From positions 1 through 40,838 of the forward strand of contig JAVCCD010000339.1 in the NCBI GenBank assembly GCA_030765665.1: DNA of 40,838 bases, read 5' to 3'. Below are positions 14,064 through 23,817 of this stretch, piece after piece. The stretch's first letter is position 1, and each line of letters begins with the position of its first letter. The DNA comes from Candidatus Tenebribacter mawsonii. GTDB taxonomy: Bacteria > Cloacimonadota > Cloacimonadia > Cloacimonadales > TCS61. A program made the translations under genes and the position numbers. Under the pieces are notes generated by a model. It saw only the letters and a list, made by a program, of their open reading frames with translations, was not told where the DNA came from and did not search any database.

Positions 14064-15773
14064 TTATTCATCAGAAACTGTTAACTTAACAACCTCACTG
14101 ATCGATGTTAAACCTAGTTTCATTTTGTCTATACCACTAGCATGTAGCGAATGCATTCCGTTTCTAATTGCTGCTTCACGAATAACATCCTGATTTTCAC
14201 CTGCAAAGATAAGCTTCCTAACTTCAGAGTTAACTTCAATAATTTCAAAGATACCTGTTCTTCCAGAATATCCAGTGTTGTCACAATGAACACATCCTTT
14301 ACCTTTTTTAAAGTTAATTTCCTTTGCTTGTTCATGTGTAATACCAGCTGCAACAAGTTCCTGTTCTTTTGGAGTGTAATCACCGATGCAATTTGAACAG
14401 ATCTTTCTAACTAATCGCTGAGCCAGAACAAGATTCAATGAAGAAGCTACAAGATATGCAGGGATACCGATATCAACAAGTCGTGTTATTGTTGAAGGGG
14501 CATCATTTGCATGAAGTGTAGTGAATACAAGGTGACCAGTAAGTGAGAACTTGATGGCGATATCAGCAGTTTCTTCATCACGGATCTCACCAATAAGAAC
14601 GATATCGGGGTCCTGACGAAGAACAGAACGAAGAGCCTTTCCAAAAGTTAGGCCAATTTTCTCTTTTGCTTCGATCTGTGTAATACCATCGAGTCTGTAC
14701 TCAACAGGGTCTTCAACGGTCACAATATTATTTTCGATATTCTTTATCTCTTTCAATGCAGCGTGTAGCGTTGTTGACTTTCCACTACCTGTAGGTCCGG
14801 AAACAATTGTTATTCCATAAGGACGTTTGATCCACTTATGGAAGATCTGAAGATCTTCTTTAGAGAAACCCAGAGTAGTAAGGCTAAAACCAAATTCCCC
14901 TTTGTCCAAAAGACGCATCACAACTTTTTCTCCAGTAACAGTTGGTGTAATAGAAACTCTCACATCTACACTTTTTTGTGATGTTTTAAGTGAAATGTGA
15001 CCATCTTGGGGCAATCTTCTTTCTGCAATATTCAATTTTGACATCACTTTAACAAGTGACACCATACCCCCATGAAGCCCAATAGGTGGTGACATCACTT
15101 CACGTAAAGCACCATCAATCCTAAATCTAACACGTGTATTATTTGTGAGAGGTTCAATATGAATATCCGTTGAATTTGATTTGATAGCTTCTGTAATAAT
15201 AAGATTAAGAAGTTTCACAACTGGTGCATCAGCATCACCTTTGCTATCAACTGTTATCTCATTTTCATCATCATCAACAGCTACAAATTCAAAATTACCA
15301 ACCGCATCTTCCATTTGAGTAGAAGTACGGATACTCTTGTAGTATTTTTCAAGAGTATCCGTTAACATGGAGTCACCAATAAGCATTGGAACTATATTTA
15401 ATCCCAAAAGCTTCTGCAGACTATCATGAATGACAATGTTATCTGGATCTGTCATTGCCACGATCATAGTGTTATCCTGTTTACGCAAAGCAATAACCCT
15501 ATTTTCCACTGCAAATGGTTCTGGAATAAGTTTCACTATTTCAGAATCAAGTTCAAGAAGTTCATCTTCTTTAATTACATCGTATTCTAGCTGAAGATGT
15601 AGCGCATCCAGCAAATCTTTCTCAGAAATAATACCGAGTTTTAATAATGTTCCCCCGATTTTAAGTCCAAAACTCTTCTGCTTTTGTGCTGCTTCACTAA
15701 TTTGCTCTTCATTAGCAACACCAAGATGAACTAATACTTCACCTAACCTGGCAAATTGAGGATTAAAACTCAT
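14064..15773 (-). CDS. pilB: Pilus assembly ATPase PilB
   Basis: The 569-aa hexameric ATPase powers pilus extension. The N terminus has two MshEN/GspE-N type segments (LGEVLVHLGVANEEQISEA and LGGTLLKLG-like, residues ~10-150). The core carries Walker A GPTGSGKS at 326-333, an Asp box (EDPVEY), Walker B (IVLIGEIRDEET, from 391) and the His box GHLVFTTLHAND (413-424). A four-Cys zinc site (Cys459, Cys462 and the later GCVHC) separates it from PilT-type enzymes. Length and motif order are those of a complete PilB. It lies between the Ig-like lipoprotein and pilC. Confidence 0.96.
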   Translation of the reverse strand: MSFNPQFARLGEVLVHLGVANEEQISEAAQKQKSFGLKIGGTLLKLGIISEKDLLDALHLQLEYDVIKEDELLELDSEIVKLIPEPFAVENRVIALRKQDNTMIVAMTDPDNIVIHDSLQKLLGLNIVPMLIGDSMLTDTLEKYYKSIRTSTQMEDAVGNFEFVAVDDDENEITVDSKGDADAPVVKLLNLIITEAIKSNSTDIHIEPLTNNTRVRFRIDGALREVMSPPIGLHGGMVSLVKVMSKLNIAERRLPQDGHISLKTSQKSVDVRVSITPTVTGEKVVMRLLDKGEFGFSLTTLGFSKEDLQIFHKWIKRPYGITIVSGPTGSGKSTTLHAALKEIKNIENNIVTVEDPVEYRLDGITQIEAKEKIGLTFGKALRSVLRQDPDIVLIGEIRDEETADIAIKFSLTGHLVFTTLHANDAPSTITRLVDIGIPAYLVASSLNLVLAQRLVRKICSNCIGDYTPKEQELVAAGITHEQAKEINFKKGKGCVHCDNTGYSGRTGIFEIIEVNSEVRKLIFAGENQDVIREAAIRNGMHSLHASGIDKMKLGLTSISEVVKLTVSDE

Positions 15774-15793
15774 TTATTTTCTCCTACTTATCA

Positions 15794-17266
15794 TTAATTT
15801 ATGTATCTTCTCAGTATGATAGTAACCTGATTTGTTGTATTCGTTCCAAGAATCTGTGCTGTAACAGTACCAGTAGTTGTTCCTGGTGGATCTATACCTG
15901 GAGCAGGGCATTCTACATAATAGTATTCAACTTCCTTACTAAGACTTCCATGCTCACCGCTTACAATAGTTGTAAGACCAGTATATGGGTCACCTGTATC
16001 TGGTGGATATGGTTCTAGTGGACTACCAAGTGATGTTGAAAAAACAACAACTTGATTGTCTATAGGATTATTCTGACCATCCAATACCGTAATTCTGATC
16101 TCTGTTGTTTTATATTGTGGATCTGGGGGAATTGCCCACCAGTCAATATGAAGTGGAACAGCTACAATATCTATAGAAGGGAATTGGATTGGAAGGACCA
16201 ACTCACCTTCAAACATATCACCAAGGCCTGTTTCAATTCTCACAAGAACTGTGTCATTTGTGTGAGATCCATTATAATTTAAATATGAATAAGCAACACC
16301 TGGTAAGGAATCTCCCATTGCATTTTGATTATTAACATAAGCTGCTGCAACTACAGATGCCCATTCTGGCTCTTCTGGAAGTGAGAAGAATACAGCAGTT
16401 CCAGAAGCAACTGGGTTACCTTCTATATCATTAAGCAGAGATGAAATTTGTACTCTCCACATACCACTACCCATATCTACACCGCTGCTATGACCACCAA
16501 TTCCAAATTCTACTGTATGAGTAAAACCGCTGGCTACAACGATATTTGATTTTGTTGCAAAGATATTTGCACCACTTAAAGTTTGAGTAGAAACACGACA
16601 GGTAACAATTCCTGAGTGCTCGCCACTGTTTATATTTACAGAAGCCTTTCCAGCAATCGATGTTGCTGTATCAATCGGACCAATATTGTTTATGTTCGTT
16701 CCATCAGGAGCATATAATAATTCAAACACAACATCTTTTGGTTGTGATATTAACTGACCTGAATTATCATAAAGACTTGCTACAAGTTCAAAAGTTTCTT
16801 GACCACCTGTTCCCTGAACACTAATCTCAACTTGTTCTGAAGTATCAAAACCTATTGAGCTTACATCTTGAGGTGGAACACCATCAATATAAATATCAAG
16901 TGTTTCTGAAATACTTCCTACTATTGCTTCGATTGTTGCACTACCAAACGCATTTCCATCATGGAACTTAACAGTAGCAATACCACTACTATCTGTAATA
17001 GCCTCTGCTGGAGTTAAGTAACCAATGTTAGTTCTAAATTTAACTGGTTGCTCAAAAACAGCAAAATTGTCACTATCTTTAACCATAACCTGAATAGTTG
17101 CAAAAGTCATGTCATCACCATCAGAATAAATTACTGATGTATTTGAAGTCATACTTGCAATTGTGTAATCTAAAGGATCTACTATTCTATTATCACAGGC
17201 AGTAAGTAAAAGACCTGTAACTATAATAGCAATCGAGAGTAATAAAATCAGTTTTGTATATTTCAT
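15794..17266 (-). CDS. Lipoprotein with bacterial Ig-like (Big_1) domains, in the pilus operon
   Basis: The 490-aa product has a signal peptide ending in LLLTAC with lipobox Cys24, so it should be lipid-anchored. The remainder is a series of ~100-residue beta domains of invasin/Big_1 type, recognisable from repeats such as VMVKDSDNFAVFEQPVKFRT...GIATVKFHDG, and LLNDIEGNPVASGTAVFFSL further on. Its start overlaps the secretin stop (TAATG) and it precedes pilB, so it is made with the pilus machine. It is not a canonical Pil gene. A role as pilotin, secretin collar or surface adhesin presented by the pilus gate is plausible but inferred. Confidence 0.85.
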   Translation of the reverse strand: MKYTKLILLLSIAIIVTGLLLTACDNRIVDPLDYTIASMTSNTSVIYSDGDDMTFATIQVMVKDSDNFAVFEQPVKFRTNIGYLTPAEAITDSSGIATVKFHDGNAFGSATIEAIVGSISETLDIYIDGVPPQDVSSIGFDTSEQVEISVQGTGGQETFELVASLYDNSGQLISQPKDVVFELLYAPDGTNINNIGPIDTATSIAGKASVNINSGEHSGIVTCRVSTQTLSGANIFATKSNIVVASGFTHTVEFGIGGHSSGVDMGSGMWRVQISSLLNDIEGNPVASGTAVFFSLPEEPEWASVVAAAYVNNQNAMGDSLPGVAYSYLNYNGSHTNDTVLVRIETGLGDMFEGELVLPIQFPSIDIVAVPLHIDWWAIPPDPQYKTTEIRITVLDGQNNPIDNQVVVFSTSLGSPLEPYPPDTGDPYTGLTTIVSGEHGSLSKEVEYYYVECPAPGIDPPGTTTGTVTAQILGTNTTNQVTIILRRYIN

Positions 17267-18672
17267 TATTCCTCCAATTCCTGAACATCATCAGAATTTT
17301 TTTCTTTGATCAATCTTTTTTCAAGTTTTTCATCAATTTCTATTTCATAATCATCACCATCAAATGTAACTACGCGAGGTGTGATTTCTATAATAAGATC
17401 TGTTTTTTCCATCAAATTAACTTTATGCTGGAATAATTTACCTAAAATTGGAATAGAACTAAGAAGTGGAACTTTGTTTACAGTTGTAGACATTGTAGTA
17501 TTCAACAAACCGCCAATAAAAATTCTCTTTCCATCTGGAACTGTTACTGTAGTAGTAATTTTTCTAACCTTAGTTCTTGGAATATATCCACCAACTAATT
17601 CTAAAACAGAACTAACTTCAGGTTCGATTCTTGTTGTGATCTGACCTTCGGAATTAACTGTAGGTTTTACTTTAAGTTTAATACCAACTTCTTCACGTTC
17701 AACTTGAATTTGCTTTTCATTATCTTCTGCGATATAAGGAACAACTTCACCAATATGAATCTCTGCTTCTTCTCCATTTAAGGCAGTAATTCTCGTATCT
17801 GTTAGTAGTTTTGCAGCGTTATTTTGCATTAACCAATCTACAGTTATGTCAAATGCTGTAAGTTGACGACTAAAGTGACCAACATCACTGATATCTTCCA
17901 TTCTTTGGAAATAAATATCTTCAGGGATCTGACCGAAAGGAGAAAGATCTCCATATGGTGTTTCACCAGTATCATCAGTAAAATTATATGGTAATCCTGT
18001 GCCTGATGCAGTTTTTGGATTTTCCGCAAGAATTGTTGTTAAACTGTTGAGTTTAGCCCAATCAATTCCATATTTTTGAGCTTCAGTTACAGAGATCTCT
18101 ATTAAACGAGCCCTGATCTCGATCTGCTTTTGAGGAACATCAATCTCTTCAATTCTGTTACTTATTTCAGCAAAAGTTTCTGGATTTGCTCGTATAAGAA
18201 TTGCATTTTGACCTTCAATTGCAATAGATTCTCCAGGCATGATAGAAAGAGCATTGACTATTTTGTTAACATCAACATAATTTAACTGCATTACATAAGT
18301 TCTTTCACCAATCTCTTCATCGATTCTAGCTCTTTCACCAACTATAAATGTCTTTTCACCGATTAGGCGATAAGATAATCCGATAGATTTTACAACAAGT
18401 GATAAAGCTTGTTCTATTGGAACTTCTTTAATGTGGATAGTGATCTTCTTTTCTTCTGCTTTTTCATCTTTAGCTTCTGTTTCCATCGCTAATACGATAT
18501 TACAGTCACTCAATCTTGCCATTGTAGAAATAATCGTTGCTACTGAAGCATCTTCTGCATCAAGTGTGATTTTCTTTGTTAGCAGATCTGATGCCTCTGC
18601 TGCAAAAACATTCACAGATAACAATATCATTACAGTTAATGACAACAATAATAATTTGCTGTTAATTTTCAT
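17266..18672 (-). CDS. pilQ: Type IV pilus secretin PilQ
   Basis: The 468-aa outer-membrane channel has a Sec signal (first ~24 residues, ending VFAAEA). A short N-domain follows (LDAEDASVATIISTMARLSD...IHIKEVPIEQALSLVV), then a secretin N domain (YVMQLNYVDVNKIVNAL...IRANPETFAEISNRIEEIDVPQKQIEIRARLIEI). The C-terminal secretin core has VPLLSSIPILGKLFQHK and the terminal DLIIEITPRVV strand. It lacks the AMIN domains and the extra length of proteobacterial PilQ (~700 aa), so it is a compact version. It follows the pilP-like gene and overlaps the lipoprotein start. Confidence 0.93.
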   Translation of the reverse strand: MKINSKLLLLSLTVMILLSVNVFAAEASDLLTKKITLDAEDASVATIISTMARLSDCNIVLAMETEAKDEKAEEKKITIHIKEVPIEQALSLVVKSIGLSYRLIGEKTFIVGERARIDEEIGERTYVMQLNYVDVNKIVNALSIMPGESIAIEGQNAILIRANPETFAEISNRIEEIDVPQKQIEIRARLIEISVTEAQKYGIDWAKLNSLTTILAENPKTASGTGLPYNFTDDTGETPYGDLSPFGQIPEDIYFQRMEDISDVGHFSRQLTAFDITVDWLMQNNAAKLLTDTRITALNGEEAEIHIGEVVPYIAEDNEKQIQVEREEVGIKLKVKPTVNSEGQITTRIEPEVSSVLELVGGYIPRTKVRKITTTVTVPDGKRIFIGGLLNTTMSTTVNKVPLLSSIPILGKLFQHKVNLMEKTDLIIEITPRVVTFDGDDYEIEIDEKLEKRLIKEKNSDDVQELEE

Positions 18673-18687
18673 ACATTCTCCTTTATA

Positions 18688-19236
18688 TTACCAATTATAT
18701 TTTCTTTCTGTTGAAAGTTCATTATCGTTTTGAATTTCTTCTGGTTTGTCCGGAAGCTTCTGAAGAGTAAGAATATTCTCTCTTCCTTTATAGGAATAAA
18801 CTATCTCACCCTGACGAATATCTTTAATGATCCCATAAATGAAATCATCACCAATTGAATAGAGCTTTGTTTTACCTTTGTGAGATATTGCTGCTCTTTT
18901 CTTGCCAACTTCCGGCATAATTGTTGATTCAAGTCGAACCATATTCTCAACTTCTTGTCGCCATTGTTTTTCCAAATCCTGGATAGTTTTTACGATCAGA
19001 TTTTGTTCTAGTGGATCTTTTGTTACTGTAAAAACAAACTCCTTTCTATCTTGAATAGACTGTTCTATATTTTGGATCTGGTTAAACAGTTTGTCACTTA
19101 AGGCTAATTTTTCATACTTAGATTCCACTGGAACAACTCTAATATCTCTATAAAGGCTGTTACACTTTACACCAAGTACAATAAGGAGAATAACAATTAA
19201 TGCTATTACTAGGTCTTTTAAATATTTTTCTTCCAT
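18688..19236 (-). CDS. PilP/GspC-like alignment protein
   Basis: The 182-aa protein has a single N-terminal membrane anchor (residues ~8-25), a helical linker, and a C-terminal beta domain: AAISHKGKTKLYSIGDDFIYGIIKDIRQGE, then IVYSYKGRENILTLQKLP. That pattern (stored ligand domain, then 'Y..GD.I.G..I..I....V.L...G....L.L') is that of PilP and the GspC HR domain, which link the inner-membrane PilN/PilO pair to the secretin. It has a membrane anchor rather than the lipobox of proteobacterial PilP. Position between pilO and pilQ is canonical, with one base separating it from pilO. Confidence 0.75.
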   Translation of the reverse strand: MEEKYLKDLVIALIVILLIVLGVKCNSLYRDIRVVPVESKYEKLALSDKLFNQIQNIEQSIQDRKEFVFTVTKDPLEQNLIVKTIQDLEKQWRQEVENMVRLESTIMPEVGKKRAAISHKGKTKLYSIGDDFIYGIIKDIRQGEIVYSYKGRENILTLQKLPDKPEEIQNDNELSTERKYNW

Positions 19237-19237
19237 A

Positions 19238-19795
19238 TTATGCCTCCTTGATGATCATAAAGACAGATAATTCAAATGTAACTTTGTACCTTGTCTCTAT
19301 TATTTCTTCGAAAGAACTATTCTTATCTTCTTTCATTGGTCTTACATCAAGAGTATTAATCTTTATAATATGATCGAAAGATTCTAGTTCAGACAGGAAT
19401 TGTCCCATCTGGACAAATGTACATGCAACTGAAAGAGTATATTCTTGTTCAACGAGATACGATTTATCAGAAGCTACAACTTTAGGATAAACTGAATCAA
19501 TGGAGATCTTGTATTTATCTGTTAAAGCAGCCAACTTTTGTACGAAAGTGTTAACTTCATTAATGGCAAATTCGGTTTCGTTTGTCATACTTTTCTTTAT
19601 AACTTTAGAAACACCTTGAAGTTGATCATTAAGCACCTTAGCACTATTTAGTTTTTCCTGATCTTCTTTTATTGCCTCATCATATTGTTCGATCTTACTG
19701 ATCTTTGTTTTAACACTGTTTGTGCTGAAATAGAAGAAACAAAGTGTACTTAATATCATCACAAACAAAAGAAGTAGATATCTTTGCTTTATCAT
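19238..19795 (-). CDS. pilO: Pilus assembly protein PilO
   Basis: The 185-aa inner-membrane protein has one N-terminal transmembrane segment (residues ~5-24), a coiled coil (KISKIEQYDEAIKEDQEKLN) and a ferredoxin-like periplasmic domain (YTLSVACTFVQMGQFLSELE), the PilO layout. The sequence is diverged but length and gene order fit. It partners PilN in the alignment complex. Its ATG overlaps the pilN TGA (ATGA), which also shows that TGA is an ordinary stop codon in this genome. Confidence 0.85.
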   Translation of the reverse strand: MIKQRYLLLLFVMILSTLCFFYFSTNSVKTKISKIEQYDEAIKEDQEKLNSAKVLNDQLQGVSKVIKKSMTNETEFAINEVNTFVQKLAALTDKYKISIDSVYPKVVASDKSYLVEQEYTLSVACTFVQMGQFLSELESFDHIIKINTLDVRPMKEDKNSSFEEIIETRYKVTFELSVFMIIKEA

Positions 19796-20385
19796 TTTCT
19801 ACCTCCTTTTCCAGTGTAACTTTTAGAAATACAATCGATCTGGAAACGGAGAATATCCACATCCTTTTCCTTATCTTTACTAGATTTTACAAATTGAATT
19901 TTTGGAAAGTCTGAACTGATCTGCTCATTATTGTTAAGTTCAACAATGAATTCATTAATCAGATCAAACTCTTTTTGATTTCTATCAAGACGGGTAATTC
20001 CAAACAGACTTAGTTTATTACTCTTGAAAGAGAAATGTGTGATAGCAATCTTATCGGTTGTTTTTTCTGATAAGGCTACCAGTTTCTGTGTCCAGAAGAT
20101 CCTTTCGGAACTTATATTGTTAAGTCTTGCCAGATCGTTAGATGATAGGAATTCTCCACTCACTTTGTAAGTTTTGATCTCATCACGGATACTGTTAAGA
20201 AGTGCACTTCGGTTCTTTATCTTACTGCTTAAATTACTACTCAGTACTATCGCAATAATAGAAGCAATAATAAATATTGCAGCATAACTGATAGCAGCAA
20301 TTCTAAATGTTCTCCTTTCCGCTTCAGCTTTTTGCTTCAATTCACCGAATTTATTAAGATTTATTTTAAAATAAAATGTTTTCAT
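19792..20385 (-). CDS. pilN: Pilus assembly protein PilN
   Basis: The 197-aa protein has a short N-terminal cytoplasmic tail with FKINLNK, the conserved PilN 'INL' motif that docks on PilM. A transmembrane helix (about 28-50) and a coiled-coil/ferredoxin-like periplasmic domain with FWTQKLVALSEKTTDKIAIT follow. The ATG at 20385 is preferred over GTG 20391 because GGGG is correctly spaced from it. It lies eleven bases after pilM and overlaps pilO by four bases. Confidence 0.87.
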   Translation of the reverse strand: MKTFYFKINLNKFGELKQKAEAERRTFRIAAISYAAIFIIASIIAIVLSSNLSSKIKNRSALLNSIRDEIKTYKVSGEFLSSNDLARLNNISSERIFWTQKLVALSEKTTDKIAITHFSFKSNKLSLFGITRLDRNQKEFDLINEFIVELNNNEQISSDFPKIQFVKSSKDKEKDVDILRFQIDCISKSYTGKGGRK

Positions 20386-20395
20386 AGTCACCCCT

Positions 20396-21466
20396 CTATT
20401 CCGGTCTCATTGCCAGACCTAAAGCAATAGCAAATTGTGGGTCATTTGTTGTACCTGGTCTGTCTGAATCGTCCAGATTAACGAAGGGATTGAATACTTC
20501 AGTTGGAATTTGAAGTTGCTCAGTGATAAATTCGGGAAGTCCTTTTAGACTGGCGCTTCCACCAGCTAACAAGATCTTCTTGAAATCACTGTTCCCTGCC
20601 TCTTTCACATAGAATCGGAGAGATCTTTTCACTTCTTGAGCAATAAGTTCTGCCGTAGTCTTTTCTGTAATATCTAAAGCAATGATAGAAGATTTATCTT
20701 TCTTGACATCAGCTTCTTTTATGCCATGCTCGATTTTATACCTCTCTGCTTCTTCATAAGATTTTTTTTGCTTTTTCATAATGTCTTTAGTGAAATTGAA
20801 TCCACCATAGGCGATATCACGAGCAAAAAACTTAGAAGCAGTGCTGTATATAACCATATTTGTTTTAAATGCTCCAATATTAAGAATAATATACACTCCT
20901 TCTTCTTCTTCACTATTAAGAATGTAGCTGTTAGCTACAGCCAAAGATTCCAGATCTACAATACCTGGTGCTAACCCGGCACTTGATAATGCGTTGGAAT
21001 GATCTGTTAATAATGCTTTAGTAGATGAGGCAAGTAAGATATTCATATTATTGGTTTTCTCTTCTACATTTAGAACTTGGTAATCAAGATTCATCTCTGC
21101 ACCGCTAATTGGTAAGTGCTTCTTAGCCTCAAAGAACAAAGCAGATTCCAGTTCTTCATCTGGTAAAAATATTGTCTTTATCTGCTTTATACTTGTATTA
21201 TCTCCACCTATCGACGAAACAAGATGCTTAAACTTTTTAGGTTTCAGCTTCATTGTTCTGATAAGTTGAGCTAATATAGGACCATAGCGGTCTGGAGATA
21301 GATCTGAGAATACTGGTTCTATCCCTTCCGGAATTGTTGATAGGCTTTCACAATTTAGTAGTTTGTATCCATGATGTGTTTTCTTTAGATGTACCATCTT
21401 GATGCTGTGATTACCTATGTCCAATCCGATAGACTCTTTGAATTTAACTGTTTTCGTCTTAGCCAT
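20396..21466 (-). CDS. pilM: Pilus assembly ATPase PilM (actin-like)
   Basis: The 356-aa cytoplasmic protein has the actin/FtsA-like fold. The phosphate-1 loop is SIGLDIGNHSIKMVHL (residues ~12-27), the phosphate-2 region is YIILNIGAFKTNMVIY (about 193-208), and the adenosine motif is ILLAGGSASLKGLPEFI (about 298-314). PilM binds the N-terminal tail of PilN and forms the cytoplasmic ring of the assembly complex. Length is typical. It follows the large pilX-like gene by about 45 bases and begins the pilMNOPQ block. Confidence 0.94.
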   Translation of the reverse strand: MAKTKTVKFKESIGLDIGNHSIKMVHLKKTHHGYKLLNCESLSTIPEGIEPVFSDLSPDRYGPILAQLIRTMKLKPKKFKHLVSSIGGDNTSIKQIKTIFLPDEELESALFFEAKKHLPISGAEMNLDYQVLNVEEKTNNMNILLASSTKALLTDHSNALSSAGLAPGIVDLESLAVANSYILNSEEEEGVYIILNIGAFKTNMVIYSTASKFFARDIAYGGFNFTKDIMKKQKKSYEEAERYKIEHGIKEADVKKDKSSIIALDITEKTTAELIAQEVKRSLRFYVKEAGNSDFKKILLAGGSASLKGLPEFITEQLQIPTEVFNPFVNLDDSDRPGTTNDPQFAIALGLAMRPE

Positions 21467-21510
21467 GTAACCTCACATTTTTAGTCATTTTTTTATCTAT
21501 CTATATTTTT

Positions 21511-23808
21511 TTAATGAGTAGTTTCTACAAAATTTTCAGGTGGAGTTTTATAGAACCACGATTGTTTTTCAAATGCTGTTAGAGTTGTTTCTCCCCAACC
21601 TTCATATATTTGTGGAAAATCCGGTGGTTGCACATGCATCAAACGCTTGTCATAATGGTAATCTTTATCATATCCAGTAGAAACGTGCATACCATCGTAA
21701 TGATATTCATCCATTTCCCATTTATTATCTCCGGGGTGATTATACGGATCACTTCCTGAACGATGAATAAATCCTCGTCGTCTCTGAGCTATAGCCCCAA
21801 AAATTGTAAGAGTTCCTCTTTCATAGACAATATCATTCAAAGACTCTGGCCAAACGGGATTATACCAGGGATAATCTGTTCCATTAGGATAAACATATCC
21901 AGGTCCATTGTTCGGATAAGAATTTATATATGCAACACTCTCAAAAGGAAATCCACAAGGATCATTACTACCATGAAGTTCAAAACCATCAATACTTGGT
22001 GGAGAAGCTCCATTTGGAGGGAATATAAATTTATGCAAATCAACATAAGTATATGTAGTGTCTATAACTGGCAGCTCTAAGAAAACCTGATATATAATTC
22101 CAGGACCTGGATTAGGACCATCAGCGAAAACGACATTCATATCCGCATCTAATACTTCATATAAATTCTCACCTTCATTTGTACCAGCTGTATAAACTGT
22201 TTCGATAACATCACCATGATCAATGTTGAAAGTATGAGTACTTAAAGCAGCATTGCAAGTCTCATCTTCTATAATAAGCTCACCATTAAGATATAAATCA
22301 ATTTCTGCTCCTTCCCAACCATTACCGCCAGTATCCAAAAGTCTTAATGTAAACTCCTCGGAAATAAATGGAGTCATTGCCACAAAATCGGGAGTTGAAC
22401 CGTGCGGATGTTGATATTGAAATGAAAAAATACCATCAGAATGACATGACATAATTCCTTGAAGGTTCGGATCACCTTCTCCAATTGCAGCATATGCACC
22501 GTAAAGCATTACATCAATACAATTACCTTCTCGAAGTTCCATATTTGCAAAAGGATCTTTATGTTTATACCTGATCAAGATCTTCTTCTCTGAAACCAAA
22601 CCGAAATAATCTGTAAAATTAATATTACCTTCATCATCTGGTGGTTCTCCATGGGTTGTACCCTGATAAATAATATCATCAACTATAAATACCGTGTCTG
22701 CACTAGCCCAAGTTTGCGCTCCATAAACAGAGCCTTCTATCCAAAGTTCGGCTTCATCAACCCAAACAGATTGGCCAATTACCGGGAATGGGGCTCCCGC
22801 CGTCCATATTGTATCGTGAACTGTTATGTAATTTGTCCAAATATGTTCAGAATCTTCATACCAGTTACCACCATTGGTTACAACATTATTCGCAAGTGTT
22901 GTGTTATGCGGGAACCAGGAATAAACACCAAAAGTATCTACACCTACAGTTTCAATTGCTCCAAATCTAGCATCGAAACTACCGTTACTAAGCACGACGT
23001 AAACTATGTCCGTATCATCGTCACCCAGGGTAAGACCATTTTCCCTGATAAGATCTGCATTAGGGCTAAATATAATTGGTGGTACTTCTTCGGCATAACC
23101 ACCAAGAAATATTTGGTCCATCGGTGCACTTTGAATAGCAGGAGCACCAGTAGCAAAGTCCATGATCCTGCCAGATGTAGTTACAAAATCGTGAAATGTT
23201 GGCCATCCACCTTGATTTTGGATCCAGATATCATCATTGGAGTGTACAGGACCATATAGATCATCAGCACCATAGAATTTTACTAATGCAGCAGCAAATC
23301 CACCATCTGCGTTCTCGGAAGCCTCTATATCTGTAAAGTATTGATACTCTGCCAGACTCTTATTCTTTATAAGGCGTTCTGAGTACCTTTTAATCGGTGA
23401 CTTATAAGATTGAACTATCCAGCGCTCTCTTTTGGCAGTTATTAAAGATTGAATAGCATAAGCTTGTTCTGTAGCAAGCCCCATAAAACTATTAATAACA
23501 ATATGCTGCCCTCTGCTGGAAATGTAATACGTTGTTCTTCTATCCGGCTCTAATACCTCAATAATCCGTCCAGGTAATCGACGTGCATCATCATGTTCTA
23601 TTGCAAGATGCAGTCTTGTAGCTTCACTACGTAAAAACAATTCTTCCTGGATCTTATCATGAGAATATTGAGTCTGTAATTGGTTATGTCCACACACTAC
23701 CATTAATGAAGCGGAAGAAGCAACTGCAACCACACTGAGCATAACAGCCACAACCATTACGAGAACACTACCATTATCACTAAGTAAATTTTGTAATAGT
23801 TTCTTCAT
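21511..23808 (-). CDS. Giant PilX/GspK-like minor pilin with a large C-terminal region
   Basis: The 765-aa product begins MKKLLQNLLSDNGSVLVMVV, a type III prepilin-like signal (Gly before a hydrophobic helix), but has no Glu at mature position 5, as in GspK and PilX. The next ~150 residues resemble a PilX pilin head. The remainder (~200-765) is beta-rich with Asn/Gly/Trp-rich segments, including FTLRLLDTGGNGWEGAEID, a domain type found in secreted adhesins of this phylum. Most PilX proteins are below 250 aa, so this is about four times the usual size and likely forms an exposed pilus tip. It is encoded between the pilW-like gene and pilM. Confidence 0.8.
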   Translation of the reverse strand: MKKLLQNLLSDNGSVLVMVVAVMLSVVAVASSASLMVVCGHNQLQTQYSHDKIQEELFLRSEATRLHLAIEHDDARRLPGRIIEVLEPDRRTTYYISSRGQHIVINSFMGLATEQAYAIQSLITAKRERWIVQSYKSPIKRYSERLIKNKSLAEYQYFTDIEASENADGGFAAALVKFYGADDLYGPVHSNDDIWIQNQGGWPTFHDFVTTSGRIMDFATGAPAIQSAPMDQIFLGGYAEEVPPIIFSPNADLIRENGLTLGDDDTDIVYVVLSNGSFDARFGAIETVGVDTFGVYSWFPHNTTLANNVVTNGGNWYEDSEHIWTNYITVHDTIWTAGAPFPVIGQSVWVDEAELWIEGSVYGAQTWASADTVFIVDDIIYQGTTHGEPPDDEGNINFTDYFGLVSEKKILIRYKHKDPFANMELREGNCIDVMLYGAYAAIGEGDPNLQGIMSCHSDGIFSFQYQHPHGSTPDFVAMTPFISEEFTLRLLDTGGNGWEGAEIDLYLNGELIIEDETCNAALSTHTFNIDHGDVIETVYTAGTNEGENLYEVLDADMNVVFADGPNPGPGIIYQVFLELPVIDTTYTYVDLHKFIFPPNGASPPSIDGFELHGSNDPCGFPFESVAYINSYPNNGPGYVYPNGTDYPWYNPVWPESLNDIVYERGTLTIFGAIAQRRRGFIHRSGSDPYNHPGDNKWEMDEYHYDGMHVSTGYDKDYHYDKRLMHVQPPDFPQIYEGWGETTLTAFEKQSWFYKTPPENFVETTH

Positions 23809-23817
23809 AATATCTCC

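Noticed and set aside
22651..23259. 202-codon plus-strand frame opposite the pilX-like gene
   Set aside because: It is the antisense shadow of a clearly coding gene, with Cys/Ile/Asn-rich composition and no ribosome site.
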